64,000 nt of DNA from Staphylococcus sp. 17KM0847. Its GTDB lineage: Bacteria; Bacillota; Bacilli; Staphylococcales; Staphylococcaceae. Below the pieces are notes generated by a model, which saw only the letters and a list, made by a program, of their open reading frames with translations, was not told the origin of the DNA and did not search any database. The DNA lies in the NCBI RefSeq assembly GCF_013463155.1, contig NZ_CP040781.1, positions 1,116,001 through 1,180,000 on the forward strand, in the 5' to 3' direction. Below, one piece after another: positions 42,356 to 53,153 of this stretch (the first letter of the stretch is position 1; each line of letters begins with the position of its first letter). The position numbers and the translations under genes are program-made.

Positions 42356-42541
42356 ATGCCAATCGTAACAGTCAAATTATTAGAAGGTCGTACGGATGAT
42401 CAGCTTAAAAACTTAGTTCAAGAAATAACAAATGCCGTTGAAAAAACGACCGACGCTAAGCGTGATGCAATCTCTGTTGTCATTGAAGAGATGAAACCTA
42501 ATCATTTTGGTGTAGGCGGTACACGTAAGTCAGATCAATAA
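42356..42541 (+). CDS. 4-oxalocrotonate tautomerase-family protein
   Basis: 61 residues. Pro after the initiator Met (MPIVTVKLLEGR) becomes the catalytic N-terminal Pro; Arg in LLEGRTDDQ and the KPNHFGVGGTR end match the small hexameric tautomerases. Physiological substrate in staphylococci is unknown. AAAGGGGC before ATG; strong terminator behind. Confidence 0.9.
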   Translation: MPIVTVKLLEGRTDDQLKNLVQEITNAVEKTTDAKRDAISVVIEEMKPNHFGVGGTRKSDQ

Positions 42542-42552
42542 ACATTGCATTA

Positions 42553-42595
42553 AAAAAGCCATCCCACAATAAAAATATTGTGAGATGGCCTTTTT
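42553..42595. terminator. Bidirectional terminator tautomerase/msrR
   Basis: AAAAAGCCATCCCACAATA / TATTGTGAGATGGCCTTTTT stem with a short A loop. Confidence 0.9.
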
Positions 42596-42606
42596 CAGGT
42601 ACACAT

Positions 42607-43581
42607 CTATTCTTCATTCAAAAAATGTTCAATACGTTTTTTGTTTTCTTCTTTATCAATACCAAGTGCCGAACCACCATCATTTGTAACAATGTTTTCA
42701 TAGCTTCCTTTTACAGGAACACTTAATGTCTTGATATCTTTATCGCCTCGAATAATAAAGCTCATACCTGTTTGAAAAATGGTTGAATCTGACATATTCG
42801 TACTTACATAACCACGCATAATACCTGCAAGTTTAGGTGTTTTAATTATTGATGATGGCTGCGTGAGTTGTTGTTTCAATGCTGATATCACCTGTTGCTG
42901 ACGACGAACACGTCCAAAATCCCCTTCTTCATCATTTCGAAATCTTGCGTAGCCGAGTAACTCTTTACCATTTAAACGATGATGCCCCTTTTTTAAAGAT
43001 ACACCAATTTTTTCTGACATATCTTTCTCAACATCAATCGGAATACCTTCTGGTTCTAACTCATCTATCATTGCCTCAAAGCCTTTAAAATCTAATGTCG
43101 CATAATACTCAACATCAATATTGAGATTCTCCTTTAATGTCTTACGCAACAACTCCGCACCACCTAATGAATAAGCGGCATTAATTTTATAACTATTATA
43201 CCCCGGAATATCTGCATAAATATCACGCATCACAGAAATGATTTTCATATCTTTTTTTATGTAGTCATACTGTGCCACCATAATAGAATCTGTTCTCGAT
43301 ACACCGCCATCTTCTAAATCTGCACCTAAGATTAAAACAGTAGCTTTACCATCATTTTTAGATGCACCTTCAAACTTATGTATTTTAGGCGTTTGCGCAT
43401 GTTTTTTAGCGAGTTCTAAACCAGAATGATAACTCCTGATGCTATAAATGATCGGGACAATAAATACAAGTATCAACGCTAAAATAACAAAGGGCACCTT
43501 GCGTATACGCCTCTTCTTAGTGCGCTGCAACTTTTGACCTGATTGACTGGAGCTATTCGTATCAAAATTATTTTCCGTCAT
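42607..43581 (-). CDS. msrR: MsrR, LytR-CpsA-Psr family ligase
   Basis: Attaches teichoic acids or other glycopolymers to peptidoglycan. 324 residues: short cytoplasmic basic N-terminus ([11 protein letters not shown]), membrane anchor at about 29-48, extracellular LCP domain with [50 protein letters not shown] and [24 protein letters not shown], where the Arg and Asp residues bind polyprenyl phosphate. Length and place match S. aureus MsrR (327). Own promoter region; divergent from msrA2. Confidence 0.93.
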   Translation of the reverse strand: MTENNFDTNSSSQSGQKLQRTKKRRIRKVPFVILALILVFIVPIIYSIRSYHSGLELAKKHAQTPKIHKFEGASKNDGKATVLILGADLEDGGVSRTDSIMVAQYDYIKKDMKIISVMRDIYADIPGYNSYKINAAYSLGGAELLRKTLKENLNIDVEYYATLDFKGFEAMIDELEPEGIPIDVEKDMSEKIGVSLKKGHHRLNGKELLGYARFRNDEEGDFGRVRRQQQVISALKQQLTQPSSIIKTPKLAGIMRGYVSTNMSDSTIFQTGMSFIIRGDKDIKTLSVPVKGSYENIVTNDGGSALGIDKEENKKRIEHFLNEE

Positions 43582-43718
43582 GTTACCAACCTTATACTTT
43601 CAAAATTAGATTGCTATGTACTATAATAAACACATATTAACGGTATAGAAATTTGATTTAAAAAGCAAGTGAAAACCATTAAAATAACAAAAGAAATATA
43701 TATGAAATGGGTGATAAA

Positions 43719-44249
43719 ATGAATATTAATACAGCTTATTTTGCCGGTGGGTGCTTTTGGTGTATGACAAAACCTTTCGATGAGCAAGAAGGTATCGAAA
43801 AAGTAACTTCAGGTTATATGGGAGGACATACACACAATCCAAGCTATGAAGAAGTAAAAACCGGTGAAACAGGGCATTACGAAATTGTAAAAATAGAATA
43901 TGATGTCGCACTCTTTTCGTATCATAAACTTTTAGAAATTTTCTTTTCAGTTATTGATCCTACTGATTTTGAAGGTCAGTTTCAAGATCGTGGCACACAA
44001 TATCGCACAGCTATTTTTTATACGAATGATGATCAAAAACAAGTGGCTGAATCCTATATTGAGTCCCTGAAGCACACGTTAAACCATGACAAAGCAATCG
44101 CAACTCAAGTCTTACCTGCTTCAACCTTTTACGAAGCAGAAACGTATCATCAAGATTTTTATAAAAAACAACCTGAACGTTTTCAACAGCAGGAAGACGA
44201 GCGTACAGCTTACGCACAATCACATCATATTAATATCTCTCATCATTAG
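43719..44249 (+). CDS. msrA2: Peptide methionine-S-sulfoxide reductase A (second copy)
   Basis: 176-residue MsrA paralogue with catalytic Cys in [12 protein letters not shown] and the usual [32 protein letters not shown] 43719 is preferred over 43707 because GGGTGAT, complementary to the 16S tail, sits just before it. Unlike the copy at 2.3 kb it stands alone with no msrB. S. aureus has the same arrangement next to msrR. Confidence 0.94.
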   Translation: MNINTAYFAGGCFWCMTKPFDEQEGIEKVTSGYMGGHTHNPSYEEVKTGETGHYEIVKIEYDVALFSYHKLLEIFFSVIDPTDFEGQFQDRGTQYRTAIFYTNDDQKQVAESYIESLKHTLNHDKAIATQVLPASTFYEAETYHQDFYKKQPERFQQQEDERTAYAQSHHINISHH

Positions 44250-44258
44250 ACATATAAT

Positions 44259-44302
44259 AAAGAGACGACTGAGTTTTCTATCCATCTCAGTCGTCTCTTT
44301 TA
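44259..44302. terminator. Bidirectional terminator msrA2/mprF
   Basis: 15-base stem AAAGAGACGACTGAG / CTCAGTCGTCTCTTT with a 12-base loop. Confidence 0.92.
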
Positions 44303-44344
44303 TAAAATACCTGCTCTATATACGTTATCCTCATTATCTTAATT

Positions 44345-46867
44345 CTAACTTTTTTTGCGTATTGTACGCGTCACTTTTAATAAGCATTCCCAAACTGTTT
44401 GTGAACGATGATAAATCAAATAACGCGATTCCCATTGAGGATTAAATTTATTTTTATATTGACGTAATCCTTGAAAGCTATATAAACCATTAAAATGTTC
44501 ATAAAAACGACCTGCAAACTTCTCTTTCATATGACTATACGGTACACGCCCTACATTAGAAAGTGTCGCCATTCCCATATTAAAGTATTGATATCCTTCT
44601 GATTGTGACCATAAAATCATATGTAAATACAGTGCATCCATAAATGGCAATTCTAATGTTTTATCCCAACGAATTAAATCAATAGACATCGCTTTTTCAA
44701 AGTCGACAGGCATTAATGTACAAAATGCATCGATACGACCTTCTTTGTTTTTCATAACACCTACTGCTGCCGAGTTTACATAAGAACGATTAAATCTTCC
44801 AACAGAGAAATAAAATTCTGTCTGCTTGTCTAACCATATATCACTAATCTTTCTTAGCCTTGCATAGTCTGCTTCAGGTAGTGGTGTCTCTAGTATTTCA
44901 AATGTATAGCCCAATGATTCAAACTTGTTCAACGTCGCTCGAAAACCACGTCTTTTTTTGCCAGCAGTTGTAAAGTTTTGTACATCAATCAGTGCTTCCT
45001 CTCCTAACTTGAAAAACTGATTACCGAACTCATGATAAAGTGAAAGATGTGATTCTGACACTTGATAAAACATCACATCACCACCAAGATATGTCGCATG
45101 TGTATAAAACTCCGTTAACAATTCACGGTACGCACTGCTTTTACCAATAGGATCACCTAATACAATAAATGAACCTTTTGTATGACGATACATTAAGAAT
45201 GCTGTTTGATCCTGATTGACATAAACATTTTTATCACCACTGTATAGCAAATGACTTAAAAAGTGCCCACCATATTTATGTAGTATTTCTTGTGCTACAC
45301 GTATATCATTAGAGGCATTAGGTCTCCGATAACGCCATTCAAAAAAGTTAATCATCAATACAGCTAATAATGTCATACCTATAAATGATATCCAAAAAGC
45401 GGAGCGTAACAAGAAAATATCCACTTTAGGTGTTTCAACATCTAAAAACCTTAAAAAACCTTTAACTAAAAATTGATTACAATATAAAGTAATTACAATA
45501 ACAATTGCCATATATACCAGTGACTTCAATCTTACAGGCCTTTTCAGCACCATCGCTTTATTGTATGCAAAAACCAAAGCACCTATCAGTAATAAAGCTA
45601 ATACTAATGTCATTGAGATACCATAAACATAAGCATTAGATGTAATCAAAATCGCTAGCGCTACAATCGCAAATAATATTGCACGTTTGCTGCGTAACAT
45701 AATTCCCTTCAAATTCAAAAATAAAATCAGTCCTGCGCTCACATTTAAGAGATAAAGTATAATAAATAACACATGATGTGATGTTTCTGTGGCATCAAAA
45801 ATAATGCCAAAGTTGTTAACTAAAGAAACAAGGCTCACAATTAACACTAATACGCTTAATACAAAGGATGGCGCAAATGGAATGGCATCTTTTTGAAATG
45901 ACATCAAAAAAGACGAAAGCTCTTTTGCAGGTTGAAAATATCTAGATTCAGATACATATTTTTTAGTCACAGCACCAAATTCAAAAACTGTTAAAACCAA
46001 TGCAATAAATAATGGGAAGAAATAATAAGCAAAGCGATAAAGTAATAACGCTAGTACGATTTTTTCTTCTGACACACCCATATATTTAAAACCAAGTAGC
46101 ACAAGTAAATCAAATGCGCCAAAGCCTCCCGGTATAAATGACACTAAACCTGAAATTGCAGCAACAATAAAAATACTTAATACAACTGGAAAAGAGACCG
46201 ATGCACCGACTAACTGCATCGCAAAATAGAGTACCACAGTTGCCAATACCCACTCTACACTAGAAATCAACGTAAAGCTTGTCCCTAACCAACGCGCTTT
46301 TTTATCAACAGGCCATATCCATGAAACAATGAGAAAAATAGGCAATAATAATGCAACGCCATACAGAAAAATAGTAAACCATATCGACGTTCGATTTAAA
46401 AAACTCACATCTAAAATGTGTGTGACAATGAGTATTGATAAAAAACTCAACCCTGTAAGCATAGACGTGAGCATGTAAGAAATAAAGTGTACCAGTTTCT
46501 TGCTGCGTTCTGTATATTGGCGATAAAACCATAAACGTACACTTGCACCAATAAACCCACCAAAACCAATAATATTATTAAAAGCATTGATGATATATCC
46601 CATTCTTAACGCTTTAAATTTTGATATTTCTAAGCGAAAGCGTGTCGCTAAAATCACATCATACAGTGACAACAGAATCATTGCACTGCCACCCAATAAA
46701 AATAAACCGATCAATTCAAAACTATTAATACGATTAAACAATAAAAATGCCTTTTTAAAATCAACATGTGATAATTCTTTGACAAGAACAACACTAACAA
46801 CACTGACCAATACAACGGCAAATATTATTTTTAAATACCTTACCACAAGACGTCTATTCAATGTCAT
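44345..46867 (-). CDS. mprF: MprF, lysyl-phosphatidylglycerol synthase/flippase
   Basis: Transfers lysine from Lys-tRNA to phosphatidylglycerol and flips the product outward, lowering surface negative charge and giving resistance to cationic peptides and daptomycin. From ATG 46867 (AGGAGTAATCTC upstream) it is 840 residues, the S. aureus length; a TTG 21 bases earlier would sit on top of the Shine-Dalgarno. Residues 1-510 hold about 14 membrane segments; the cytoplasmic DUF2156 synthase follows (GDPIGKSSAYRELL, GKKRRGFRATLNKFESLGY, FNMGMATLSNVGRVPYSHMKEKFAGRFYEHFNGLYSFQGLRQYKNKFNPQW). Confidence 0.96.
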   Translation of the reverse strand: MTLNRRLVVRYLKIIFAVVLVSVVSVVLVKELSHVDFKKAFLLFNRINSFELIGLFLLGGSAMILLSLYDVILATRFRLEISKFKALRMGYIINAFNNIIGFGGFIGASVRLWFYRQYTERSKKLVHFISYMLTSMLTGLSFLSILIVTHILDVSFLNRTSIWFTIFLYGVALLLPIFLIVSWIWPVDKKARWLGTSFTLISSVEWVLATVVLYFAMQLVGASVSFPVVLSIFIVAAISGLVSFIPGGFGAFDLLVLLGFKYMGVSEEKIVLALLLYRFAYYFFPLFIALVLTVFEFGAVTKKYVSESRYFQPAKELSSFLMSFQKDAIPFAPSFVLSVLVLIVSLVSLVNNFGIIFDATETSHHVLFIILYLLNVSAGLILFLNLKGIMLRSKRAILFAIVALAILITSNAYVYGISMTLVLALLLIGALVFAYNKAMVLKRPVRLKSLVYMAIVIVITLYCNQFLVKGFLRFLDVETPKVDIFLLRSAFWISFIGMTLLAVLMINFFEWRYRRPNASNDIRVAQEILHKYGGHFLSHLLYSGDKNVYVNQDQTAFLMYRHTKGSFIVLGDPIGKSSAYRELLTEFYTHATYLGGDVMFYQVSESHLSLYHEFGNQFFKLGEEALIDVQNFTTAGKKRRGFRATLNKFESLGYTFEILETPLPEADYARLRKISDIWLDKQTEFYFSVGRFNRSYVNSAAVGVMKNKEGRIDAFCTLMPVDFEKAMSIDLIRWDKTLELPFMDALYLHMILWSQSEGYQYFNMGMATLSNVGRVPYSHMKEKFAGRFYEHFNGLYSFQGLRQYKNKFNPQWESRYLIYHRSQTVWECLLKVTRTIRKKS

Positions 46868-46927
46868 GAGATTACTCCTTTTTATCAATATATGATGCAG
46901 TTATGTATACTTTCTTTTTGCATAATT

Positions 46928-46984
46928 AAAGAGTGAGACAGAAATCTTGATATACCTACGAGATTTCATCCTCCCACTCTGTTC
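46928..46984 (-). terminator. Terminator after the AI-2E-type gene, staphylococcal GTGAGACAGAAATCT hairpin
   Basis: AGAGTGAGACAGAAATCT pairs imperfectly with GAGATTTCATCCTCCCACTCT. It lies between the permease gene end and mprF start; the same wording recurs at 27.5 kb. Confidence 0.65.
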
Positions 46985-47001
46985 GTTTTTAAATACTCCC
47001 T

Positions 47002-48204
47002 CTACTCTAATGCATCTTTATCCTCATTAATTTCATAGGGGCCGGATTCATTAGCATAGTATTTATTGTAGCGTCTTTTAAACAATAAAAATATATGGGA
47101 TACTAAAACTTTAATAATAGCGTATGTTGGTATCCCTAAAATAACACCAACAATGCCTAATAAATTACCTGCACATAACAATACAAAAATAATAGTCAAA
47201 GGATGAATACGCATCGTTTTCCCCATAATATTTGGTGAAATAAAATGACCTTCAATAAACTGTACAGCTGTCCATACGATAATTAATTTAATCAACATAA
47301 ATGGAGATGTAATCAATGAAATAATAATGGCTGGAGAAATCGCTATCGTAGGTCCAAGATAAGGAACTACGCTTGTAACAGCAGCAATACTAGCTAAAAC
47401 TAAGGCATAATCTAGTCCAATAATGGAATAACCTATAAAGAGTAAAACACCAATACAAAACGATACGATAATTTGTCCTTGAATATAAGAACCAACTTGT
47501 TCACTCATTTTATCCAATAAATCATGAACATCTTTACGAAACTTAGGAGGTACGATTTTATTGGAATAATCTTTAAAACGATGACCATCTTTTAACATAA
47601 AAAATAATACAAATGGAACTGTTACAATCACTACCGTCACATTCACAACAGCTTCAGCAAAGACGCGTAATTTATCACTCAATCCATCAGTAAAAGATGG
47701 GATTTTTTCTTGCAAATTGTATAATGCTTTTTCAATATCACTATAATAATCAGATAAAAATGGGATGTGCATCATATTATTAGAGAACTCTGTTAGTTTA
47801 TTAATATATGATGGAAAGTTATGCATTAATCGGTCTAATTGATATGACACAATCGGAATCAGTAAATTAACTGCCAGCGTGATTAAACCTATAATCCCTA
47901 AAAAAAGTAGCGTAATCCCCCATACACGTTTAATATTATGACGTTCTAATACATTAATAATCGGGTTGAATAAATAATACAATATAAGTGCAACAATAAT
48001 AGGCGCTGCAATTGTATTAAAAATAATAATAAATGGTTGGAAGATATAGGACACCCGATCAAATATAAAAATCACAATTCCGATAAGAATAAAGACACTC
48101 AATGCAAACAATAAGTCTCTACCACCGAAAAACTTCATAAAACGACTCTCATGAATACGAATGCTTTTATCTCCCTTTTGATTGTTCGTCTTTTGTTCTG
48201 ACAT
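47002..48204 (-). CDS. AI-2E family transporter (UPF0118)
   Basis: About 400 residues, eight membrane segments: one near 28-50, a pair at 55-75 and 85-110, a long cytoplasmic helical part (about 115-200), then the conserved C-terminal bundle with GSYIQGQIIVSFCIGVLLFIGYSIIGLDYALVLASIAAVTSVVPYLGPTIAISPAI and HFISPNIMGKTMRIHPLTII. The family includes autoinducer exporters and Na+/H+ antiporters; the substrate cannot be read. ATG 48204 has GGTG upstream. Confidence 0.85.
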   Translation of the reverse strand: MSEQKTNNQKGDKSIRIHESRFMKFFGGRDLLFALSVFILIGIVIFIFDRVSYIFQPFIIIFNTIAAPIIVALILYYLFNPIINVLERHNIKRVWGITLLFLGIIGLITLAVNLLIPIVSYQLDRLMHNFPSYINKLTEFSNNMMHIPFLSDYYSDIEKALYNLQEKIPSFTDGLSDKLRVFAEAVVNVTVVIVTVPFVLFFMLKDGHRFKDYSNKIVPPKFRKDVHDLLDKMSEQVGSYIQGQIIVSFCIGVLLFIGYSIIGLDYALVLASIAAVTSVVPYLGPTIAISPAIIISLITSPFMLIKLIIVWTAVQFIEGHFISPNIMGKTMRIHPLTIIFVLLCAGNLLGIVGVILGIPTYAIIKVLVSHIFLLFKRRYNKYYANESGPYEINEDKDALE

Positions 48205-48337
48205 GACTTTCACCAAACCTTTTAAAGATACTTATAGTTAGTTTATACTTTTTCAGTTAAAAATCAAACTGGTAACCTATTTTATAATTTCAAAATATAG
48301 AAACATCCTTTTGATATATCATAGGCGTCGTTAAGAA

Positions 48338-48376
48338 TAAAAAGCGAGGTAAGTGGTTCCCCACATTACCTCGCTA
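48338..48376 (-). terminator. ptsG terminator
   Basis: AGCGAGGTAA / TTACCTCGCT stem eight bases after the ptsG stop, with a T-rich tail on the minus strand. Confidence 0.82.
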
Positions 48377-48384
48377 GCTCACGC

Positions 48385-50418
48385 TTATTTTGTTTCAAAA
48401 AGTTGTTCACCTGCTGAAATATTAGATTGTGTTGTAAAATCTAAGTTCGTCACATCAGATTGTGTCACAATGATAGGTGTTATCTCACTTTTAGCATGTG
48501 TTTTAATATATTCCAAATCAAAAGTCATCAGTAAGTCGCCTTTTTGTATATTTTGACCTTCTTCTACATGAACATCAAAGCATTGACCTTCTAATTTTAC
48601 AGTATCTAAGCCCACATGGATTAATAATTCTAAACCATTTTCAGATGTAAGGCCTATCGCATGTTTCGTTGGGAAAACCATTTGTACACGACCATTAAAT
48701 GGTGCATAAACTTTGCCTTCCGTAGGGCGAATGGCAATACCATCACCCATCATTTTTTCACTAAACACTTGGTCTGGTACATGGCTCAATTGAATAACTT
48801 CACCTTGAATTGGTGCTGAAACAACTTGTTGGCGACTTGTTTTTTCTTCTTCTGTTGTCGCAACAGTTGCAGTGTCTTCATCATCTAATTTAACTTGAGA
48901 TTCAACAACTTGCCCATTCATAATCTGTTGCATTTCATGTTTGATTTGATCAGACTTCGGACCGAAGATAGCTTGCATATTATTGCCTACTTCTAAAACA
49001 CCTGACGCTCCAAGGTTTTTCAAACGTGCTACGTCTACTTGTGCTTTATCATTCACTTCAACACGCAAACGTGTAATACATGCATCTAAATGCTTAATAT
49101 TCTCTTTTCCACCCATTGCTTCTAGCACTGCATATGGTAATTCTCCAGCTGCTGTTGTTTGGACTGATGCTTGCTCATCCTCACGTCCCGGTGTTTTATA
49201 ATTCATTTTTTTAATTAAGAAGCGGAATAAGAAATAGTAGATGACTGCATAAACAAGTCCAACTGGAATAACGAGCCACCACTGCGTTTGATTCGGTAAA
49301 ATACCTAATAATACAAAGTCAATAAAACCACCTGAGAATGTATAACCAAGATGCACATCTAACAAGTATAATGTTAAGAATGCTAAACCATCAAGCACCG
49401 CATGAATAAAGAACAATAATGGTGCTACGAATAAAAATGCAAATTCTAATGGCTCAGTAATACCTGTTAAAAATGATGTTAATGCTGCTGAACCCATTAA
49501 ACCGGCAACTACTTTTTTATTTTCTGGCTTAGCAGAATGATAAATCGCTAGTGCTGCAGCCGGTAAACCAAACATCATAACAGGGAACTCACCTTGCATA
49601 AATTTCCCAGCTGTTAACTGACTTCCTTCACGAATTTGTTCAATAAAGATACGTTGGTCACCACGAATAATTTCACCCGCTGCATTCGTAAATGAACCAA
49701 ACTCAAACCAGAATGGCGCATGGAAAATATGGTGTAAACCAAATGGAATTAATAAACGCTTAATAAAACCAAATAAAAACACTGCTAACCCTGTATTTGT
49801 ATCAAGTAATCCTTCACTGAATGCATTCAAACCACTTTGAATCGTAGGCCAAATCCATGCCATTGGAAATGCCAAAAGAAATGATGTTGTTGCCATCATA
49901 ATCGGTACAAAACGCTTACCTGCAAAAAACCCTAAATACGATGGTAAGTTAATATTGTAAAACTTATTATAACACCAAGCGGCAAGTACCCCTATAATAA
50001 TACCACCAAACACACCTGTCTGAAGTGTTGGAATCCCCATAACACTTGCATAGCCATTTGCTGGGTCTCCAAGTTGTTCTGGCGTCACATGTAAAAAGGC
50101 ACCCATCGTTTTGTTAATAACAAGATAACCTACAAGTGCAGCAATTGCAGCTACACCGTCGCCTCCTGCTAGGCCGATAGCAACCCCCATCGCGAAGATG
50201 ATAGGTAAGTTATCGAATATCACACCGCCGGCACTTTCCATCATTTCTGCGATGTTTTGTACACCACCATTTTGTAAGAATGGTAAATACTCTTGTAATG
50301 TTTCTCCTTGCATAGCTGTACCGATTGCTAACAACAAACCGGCAGCTGGCAAGATTGCAACAGGTAACATTAATGCTTTACCAATTCGTTGCAATTGACC
50401 AAAAAGTTTTTTCCTCAC
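48385..50418 (-). CDS. ptsG: Glucose PTS permease EIICBA
   Basis: Imports and phosphorylates glucose. 677 residues: EIIC membrane domain (1-400; [44 protein letters not shown]), EIIB (about 425-500) with phosphorylated Cys in [13 protein letters not shown], acidic linker, EIIA (about 535-677) with FPTKHAIGL and phosphorylated His in [15 protein letters not shown] start at 50418 with GGAGGTTTAAGTA. Very close to S. aureus PtsG (681). Controlled by the GlcT-type leader upstream. Confidence 0.96.
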   Translation of the reverse strand: MRKKLFGQLQRIGKALMLPVAILPAAGLLLAIGTAMQGETLQEYLPFLQNGGVQNIAEMMESAGGVIFDNLPIIFAMGVAIGLAGGDGVAAIAALVGYLVINKTMGAFLHVTPEQLGDPANGYASVMGIPTLQTGVFGGIIIGVLAAWCYNKFYNINLPSYLGFFAGKRFVPIMMATTSFLLAFPMAWIWPTIQSGLNAFSEGLLDTNTGLAVFLFGFIKRLLIPFGLHHIFHAPFWFEFGSFTNAAGEIIRGDQRIFIEQIREGSQLTAGKFMQGEFPVMMFGLPAAALAIYHSAKPENKKVVAGLMGSAALTSFLTGITEPLEFAFLFVAPLLFFIHAVLDGLAFLTLYLLDVHLGYTFSGGFIDFVLLGILPNQTQWWLVIPVGLVYAVIYYFLFRFLIKKMNYKTPGREDEQASVQTTAAGELPYAVLEAMGGKENIKHLDACITRLRVEVNDKAQVDVARLKNLGASGVLEVGNNMQAIFGPKSDQIKHEMQQIMNGQVVESQVKLDDEDTATVATTEEEKTSRQQVVSAPIQGEVIQLSHVPDQVFSEKMMGDGIAIRPTEGKVYAPFNGRVQMVFPTKHAIGLTSENGLELLIHVGLDTVKLEGQCFDVHVEEGQNIQKGDLLMTFDLEYIKTHAKSEITPIIVTQSDVTNLDFTTQSNISAGEQLFETK

Positions 50419-50452
50419 TACTTAAACCTCCAATTCAATTAGACTCAAACAC

Positions 50453-50512
50453 AAAAAGCATGAGTAAGAGAATTGTGAAAATATATTTCACAACTCTATT
50501 TACTCATGCCTA
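50453..50512 (-). promoter_or_regulatory. GlcT-dependent antitermination site before ptsG
   Basis: Minus strand: GCATGAGTA...TACTCATGC outer stem with TTGTGAAA / TTTCACAA inner stem, then five T: an intrinsic terminator about 35 bases before the ptsG start. In bgl/sac-type systems the antiterminator protein binds a stem-loop overlapping the 5' arm. glcT immediately upstream makes it the regulator. Confidence 0.8.
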
Positions 50513-50540
50513 ATCTCACTTAGTAACACGTTAGTATGAT

Positions 50541-51389
50541 TTATGACTGCTGAGATGCTATAACAAGTTGTTGAATATGCATTGTTAAATATGCAACCTC
50601 TGCTTCGTATACCTCAACATCCATATGCGATTGAATCATTTTTATTATTTTAACAGCTATATTGTAACATAGTGGATATTGCGCTTTCAATAACTTTTCG
50701 AAATTTAATTCGATCGTTGTGCGTTCCCCTTTTTTTAATCTTTCTAATAAAAAATGCATATGTCTTATGAATCTCTGATATTGAAGCGATGTAACAGAAA
50801 CAGAGATTTCTCGGTCGTGTTCTATTAATCGAACCGCATTATTAATCAACTGTGCCGCTTGTTTTGTATTTTCTACTGTAACATTTTCAAGTTGTGAAGC
50901 AATGTGTAGCGCAATAAAACCTACTTCATCTTCAGGAAAGTCAACATTAAGTTGTAAGTTTAATCTTGTAACAACACGTTTAGCAATTTGATATGCTTCG
51001 GGATAACTATATTTTGTTTCACTTAAAAATGGATTTGTGATGAGCTGTTTGTTTTTTACACGCTTTAATGCAAAAATAAGATGATCTGTTAGTGATACAA
51101 TAAAAGATTCATTTTTACTCATATTAAAATGCTCTAAAATGAAGTGAACAGACTCTATAACAACACGCAATACTTCCTCATCTATCTGATCAAGCAACAT
51201 AATATAATGATTTTGCTCTGATTTATTTTGAAGTTTAAATACTTTTTCAATTGTATCTGGATCTTTGATGAACATACCCGGTTTTTTGTTGAAGCCCAAT
51301 CCTTTACCAATTATGACAACTTCACTTTGACGATGTATACAGATTAACACATTGTTATTGAGGACCTTTGTTATCTTATATGTCTCCAT
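50541..51389 (-). CDS. glcT: GlcT transcription antiterminator (BglG family)
   Basis: RNA-binding regulator of glucose PTS. 282 residues: CAT RNA-binding domain at 1-60 (ITKVLNNNVLICIH, VVIGKGLGFNKKPG), PRD1 at about 65-170 and PRD2 at about 175-282 with the conserved His residues phosphorylated by PTS proteins (SLTDHLIFALKR, IALHIASQLE, RFIRHMHFLLERL, YLTMHIQQL). The hairpin before ptsG is its target. AGGAAG before ATG. Confidence 0.92.
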   Translation of the reverse strand: METYKITKVLNNNVLICIHRQSEVVIIGKGLGFNKKPGMFIKDPDTIEKVFKLQNKSEQNHYIMLLDQIDEEVLRVVIESVHFILEHFNMSKNESFIVSLTDHLIFALKRVKNKQLITNPFLSETKYSYPEAYQIAKRVVTRLNLQLNVDFPEDEVGFIALHIASQLENVTVENTKQAAQLINNAVRLIEHDREISVSVTSLQYQRFIRHMHFLLERLKKGERTTIELNFEKLLKAQYPLCYNIAVKIIKMIQSHMDVEVYEAEVAYLTMHIQQLVIASQQS

Positions 51390-51538
51390 GCTATCTTCCT
51401 CTCTTACTATTCATGTCAAATTATATATATTCCGATACATATTGAAAAGGCTTTACCACATAATACTCATTTTATAACAGGAGTCCAAAAAAAAGAAACC
51501 CCTCCAAAATAGTAAATCTTTATCTTGCTTAACCTAAA

Positions 51539-51576
51539 AAACTGGATATTGAGTTTTTAATGACTCAACATCCAGC
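51539..51576 (-). terminator. alsT terminator
   Basis: CTGGATATTGAGT / ACTCAACATCCAG stem with six T on the minus strand, directly after the symporter stop. Confidence 0.85.
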
Positions 51577-51589
51577 TTATATTTACTCA

Positions 51590-53068
51590 TTAGAACTTAT
51601 CGTATGGTTTTGTTTTTTTCAAATCTTGTCCCCAACATTCAATACCGAACAAATTGATTTCCAATTCTTCCGGTCTAAAAATTGGACGTTTGCCTGCTTT
51701 ACGTTGACGCTGATAATCTCTCATAACTGCAAAAGCAACATTAGATAACGCAATAATTGCTATAATGTTTACAATTGCCATAAGACCCATGAAGACATCT
51801 GCTGTACTCCATACTGTCTCTGTTTTGACAACTGCACCAAAGAAAACAAGAATAACAACTAAACAACGAAAAATAAATAATACGACCTTATTTCTCGATA
51901 AAAACTCCATATTCGACTGACCATAATAATAGTTACCTACTAATGATGAAAACGCGAACAACGTAATCGCAATTGTTAAGAAAATACCACCCGCACTACC
52001 TAAATGCTCGTTTAGTGCAGATTGTGTTACTGCAACACCTTGCTTTGCATCTTCACCGAACTCTAAGCCTGTATACAGTAAAATCATAATTGCTGTTGCT
52101 GTACATACTAAAATCGTATCAAAAAATACGCCTAATGCTTGGATAAGTCCTTGCTTTACAGGATGTGATACAGCTGCTGTTGCTGCAGCATTAGGTGCAG
52201 AACCCATACCTGCCTCATTCGAGAAGAGACCTCGCTTGATTCCTTGTAATACTGCGAATCCAACAGCGCCACCTGCTGCTTGATCAATACCAAATGCACT
52301 CTTAATAATTGTTGAAATCATTGGGATAATTTGATCATAGTTAATTAATAAAATAACGAATACCATAGCAACATAAATAATTGCCATAAACGGTACAATA
52401 ACTGATGATAACTTTGCAATACTGCGCACACCACCAAAAATAACAATCGCTGTAATCACCGCTAATACTATTCCTGTTACTACTGGGCTGATACTATACT
52501 GTGTCTGTAAAGATTCAGCAATTGTATTAGACTGCACAGTATTAAACACAAAAGCAAAAGTAATCGTAATTAATACTGCAAATACAACACCTAACCAACG
52601 TTGATTAAGTCCCTTCGTAATATAATATGCTGGTCCACCACGGAACCCACCTGCTTCGTCTGGCACTTTATATACTTGTGCAAGTGTTGACTCGATAAAA
52701 GCACTGGCTGCACCCACAATTGCGATAACCCACATCCAAAACACGGCACCCGGACCACCAAGAACAATCGCCGTAGCCACACCTGCGATATTTCCTGTTC
52801 CTACGCGAGAGCCTGCACTAATCGCAAAAGCTTGAAATGGGGAAATCCCTTTCTTACCCGAGTCTAATGTTTCTGGCTTTTCTGTTAAAGCTCTGAACAT
52901 TTCCGGTAACCATCTAATTTGGACAAACTTTGAACTAATCGTGAAGAAAACACCTGCTGTTAAAAGTAAACCAATCAAGTATTGTGACCATATTAAATCA
53001 TTACCTACTTGAATAAATGTCTTAAACCAATCAGGAATTAAACTATCAAAATCTCTCAAATTAATCAC
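51590..53068 (-). CDS. alsT: Sodium:alanine symporter (AGCS family)
   Basis: 492 residues, about 10-11 membrane segments. AGCS landmarks: GKKGISPFQAFAISAGSRVGTGNIAGVATAI, EAGGFRGGPAYYI, RGLFSNEAGMGSAPNAAATAAVSHPVKQGL. Moves alanine or glycine (possibly glutamine) with sodium. The start GTG 53068 has only a weak AAAGAG; no better start was seen. Lies between parC and glcT as in S. aureus. Confidence 0.92.
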   Translation of the reverse strand: MINLRDFDSLIPDWFKTFIQVGNDLIWSQYLIGLLLTAGVFFTISSKFVQIRWLPEMFRALTEKPETLDSGKKGISPFQAFAISAGSRVGTGNIAGVATAIVLGGPGAVFWMWVIAIVGAASAFIESTLAQVYKVPDEAGGFRGGPAYYITKGLNQRWLGVVFAVLITITFAFVFNTVQSNTIAESLQTQYSISPVVTGIVLAVITAIVIFGGVRSIAKLSSVIVPFMAIIYVAMVFVILLINYDQIIPMISTIIKSAFGIDQAAGGAVGFAVLQGIKRGLFSNEAGMGSAPNAAATAAVSHPVKQGLIQALGVFFDTILVCTATAIMILLYTGLEFGEDAKQGVAVTQSALNEHLGSAGGIFLTIAITLFAFSSLVGNYYYGQSNMEFLSRNKVVLFIFRCLVVILVFFGAVVKTETVWSTADVFMGLMAIVNIIAIIALSNVAFAVMRDYQRQRKAGKRPIFRPEELEINLFGIECWGQDLKKTKPYDKF

Positions 53069-53153
53069 TCTTTACTATTAGATTTTCAAATGTCAAAATA
53101 AACACAACTAGTAACAGTTTATCATCAATAGTTAGAAGTGACTATCAATTTTT

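Noticed and set aside
46868-46888. Longer MprF starting at TTG
   Set aside because: The extension contains the AGGAG that serves the ATG at 46867, which gives the standard 840 residues.
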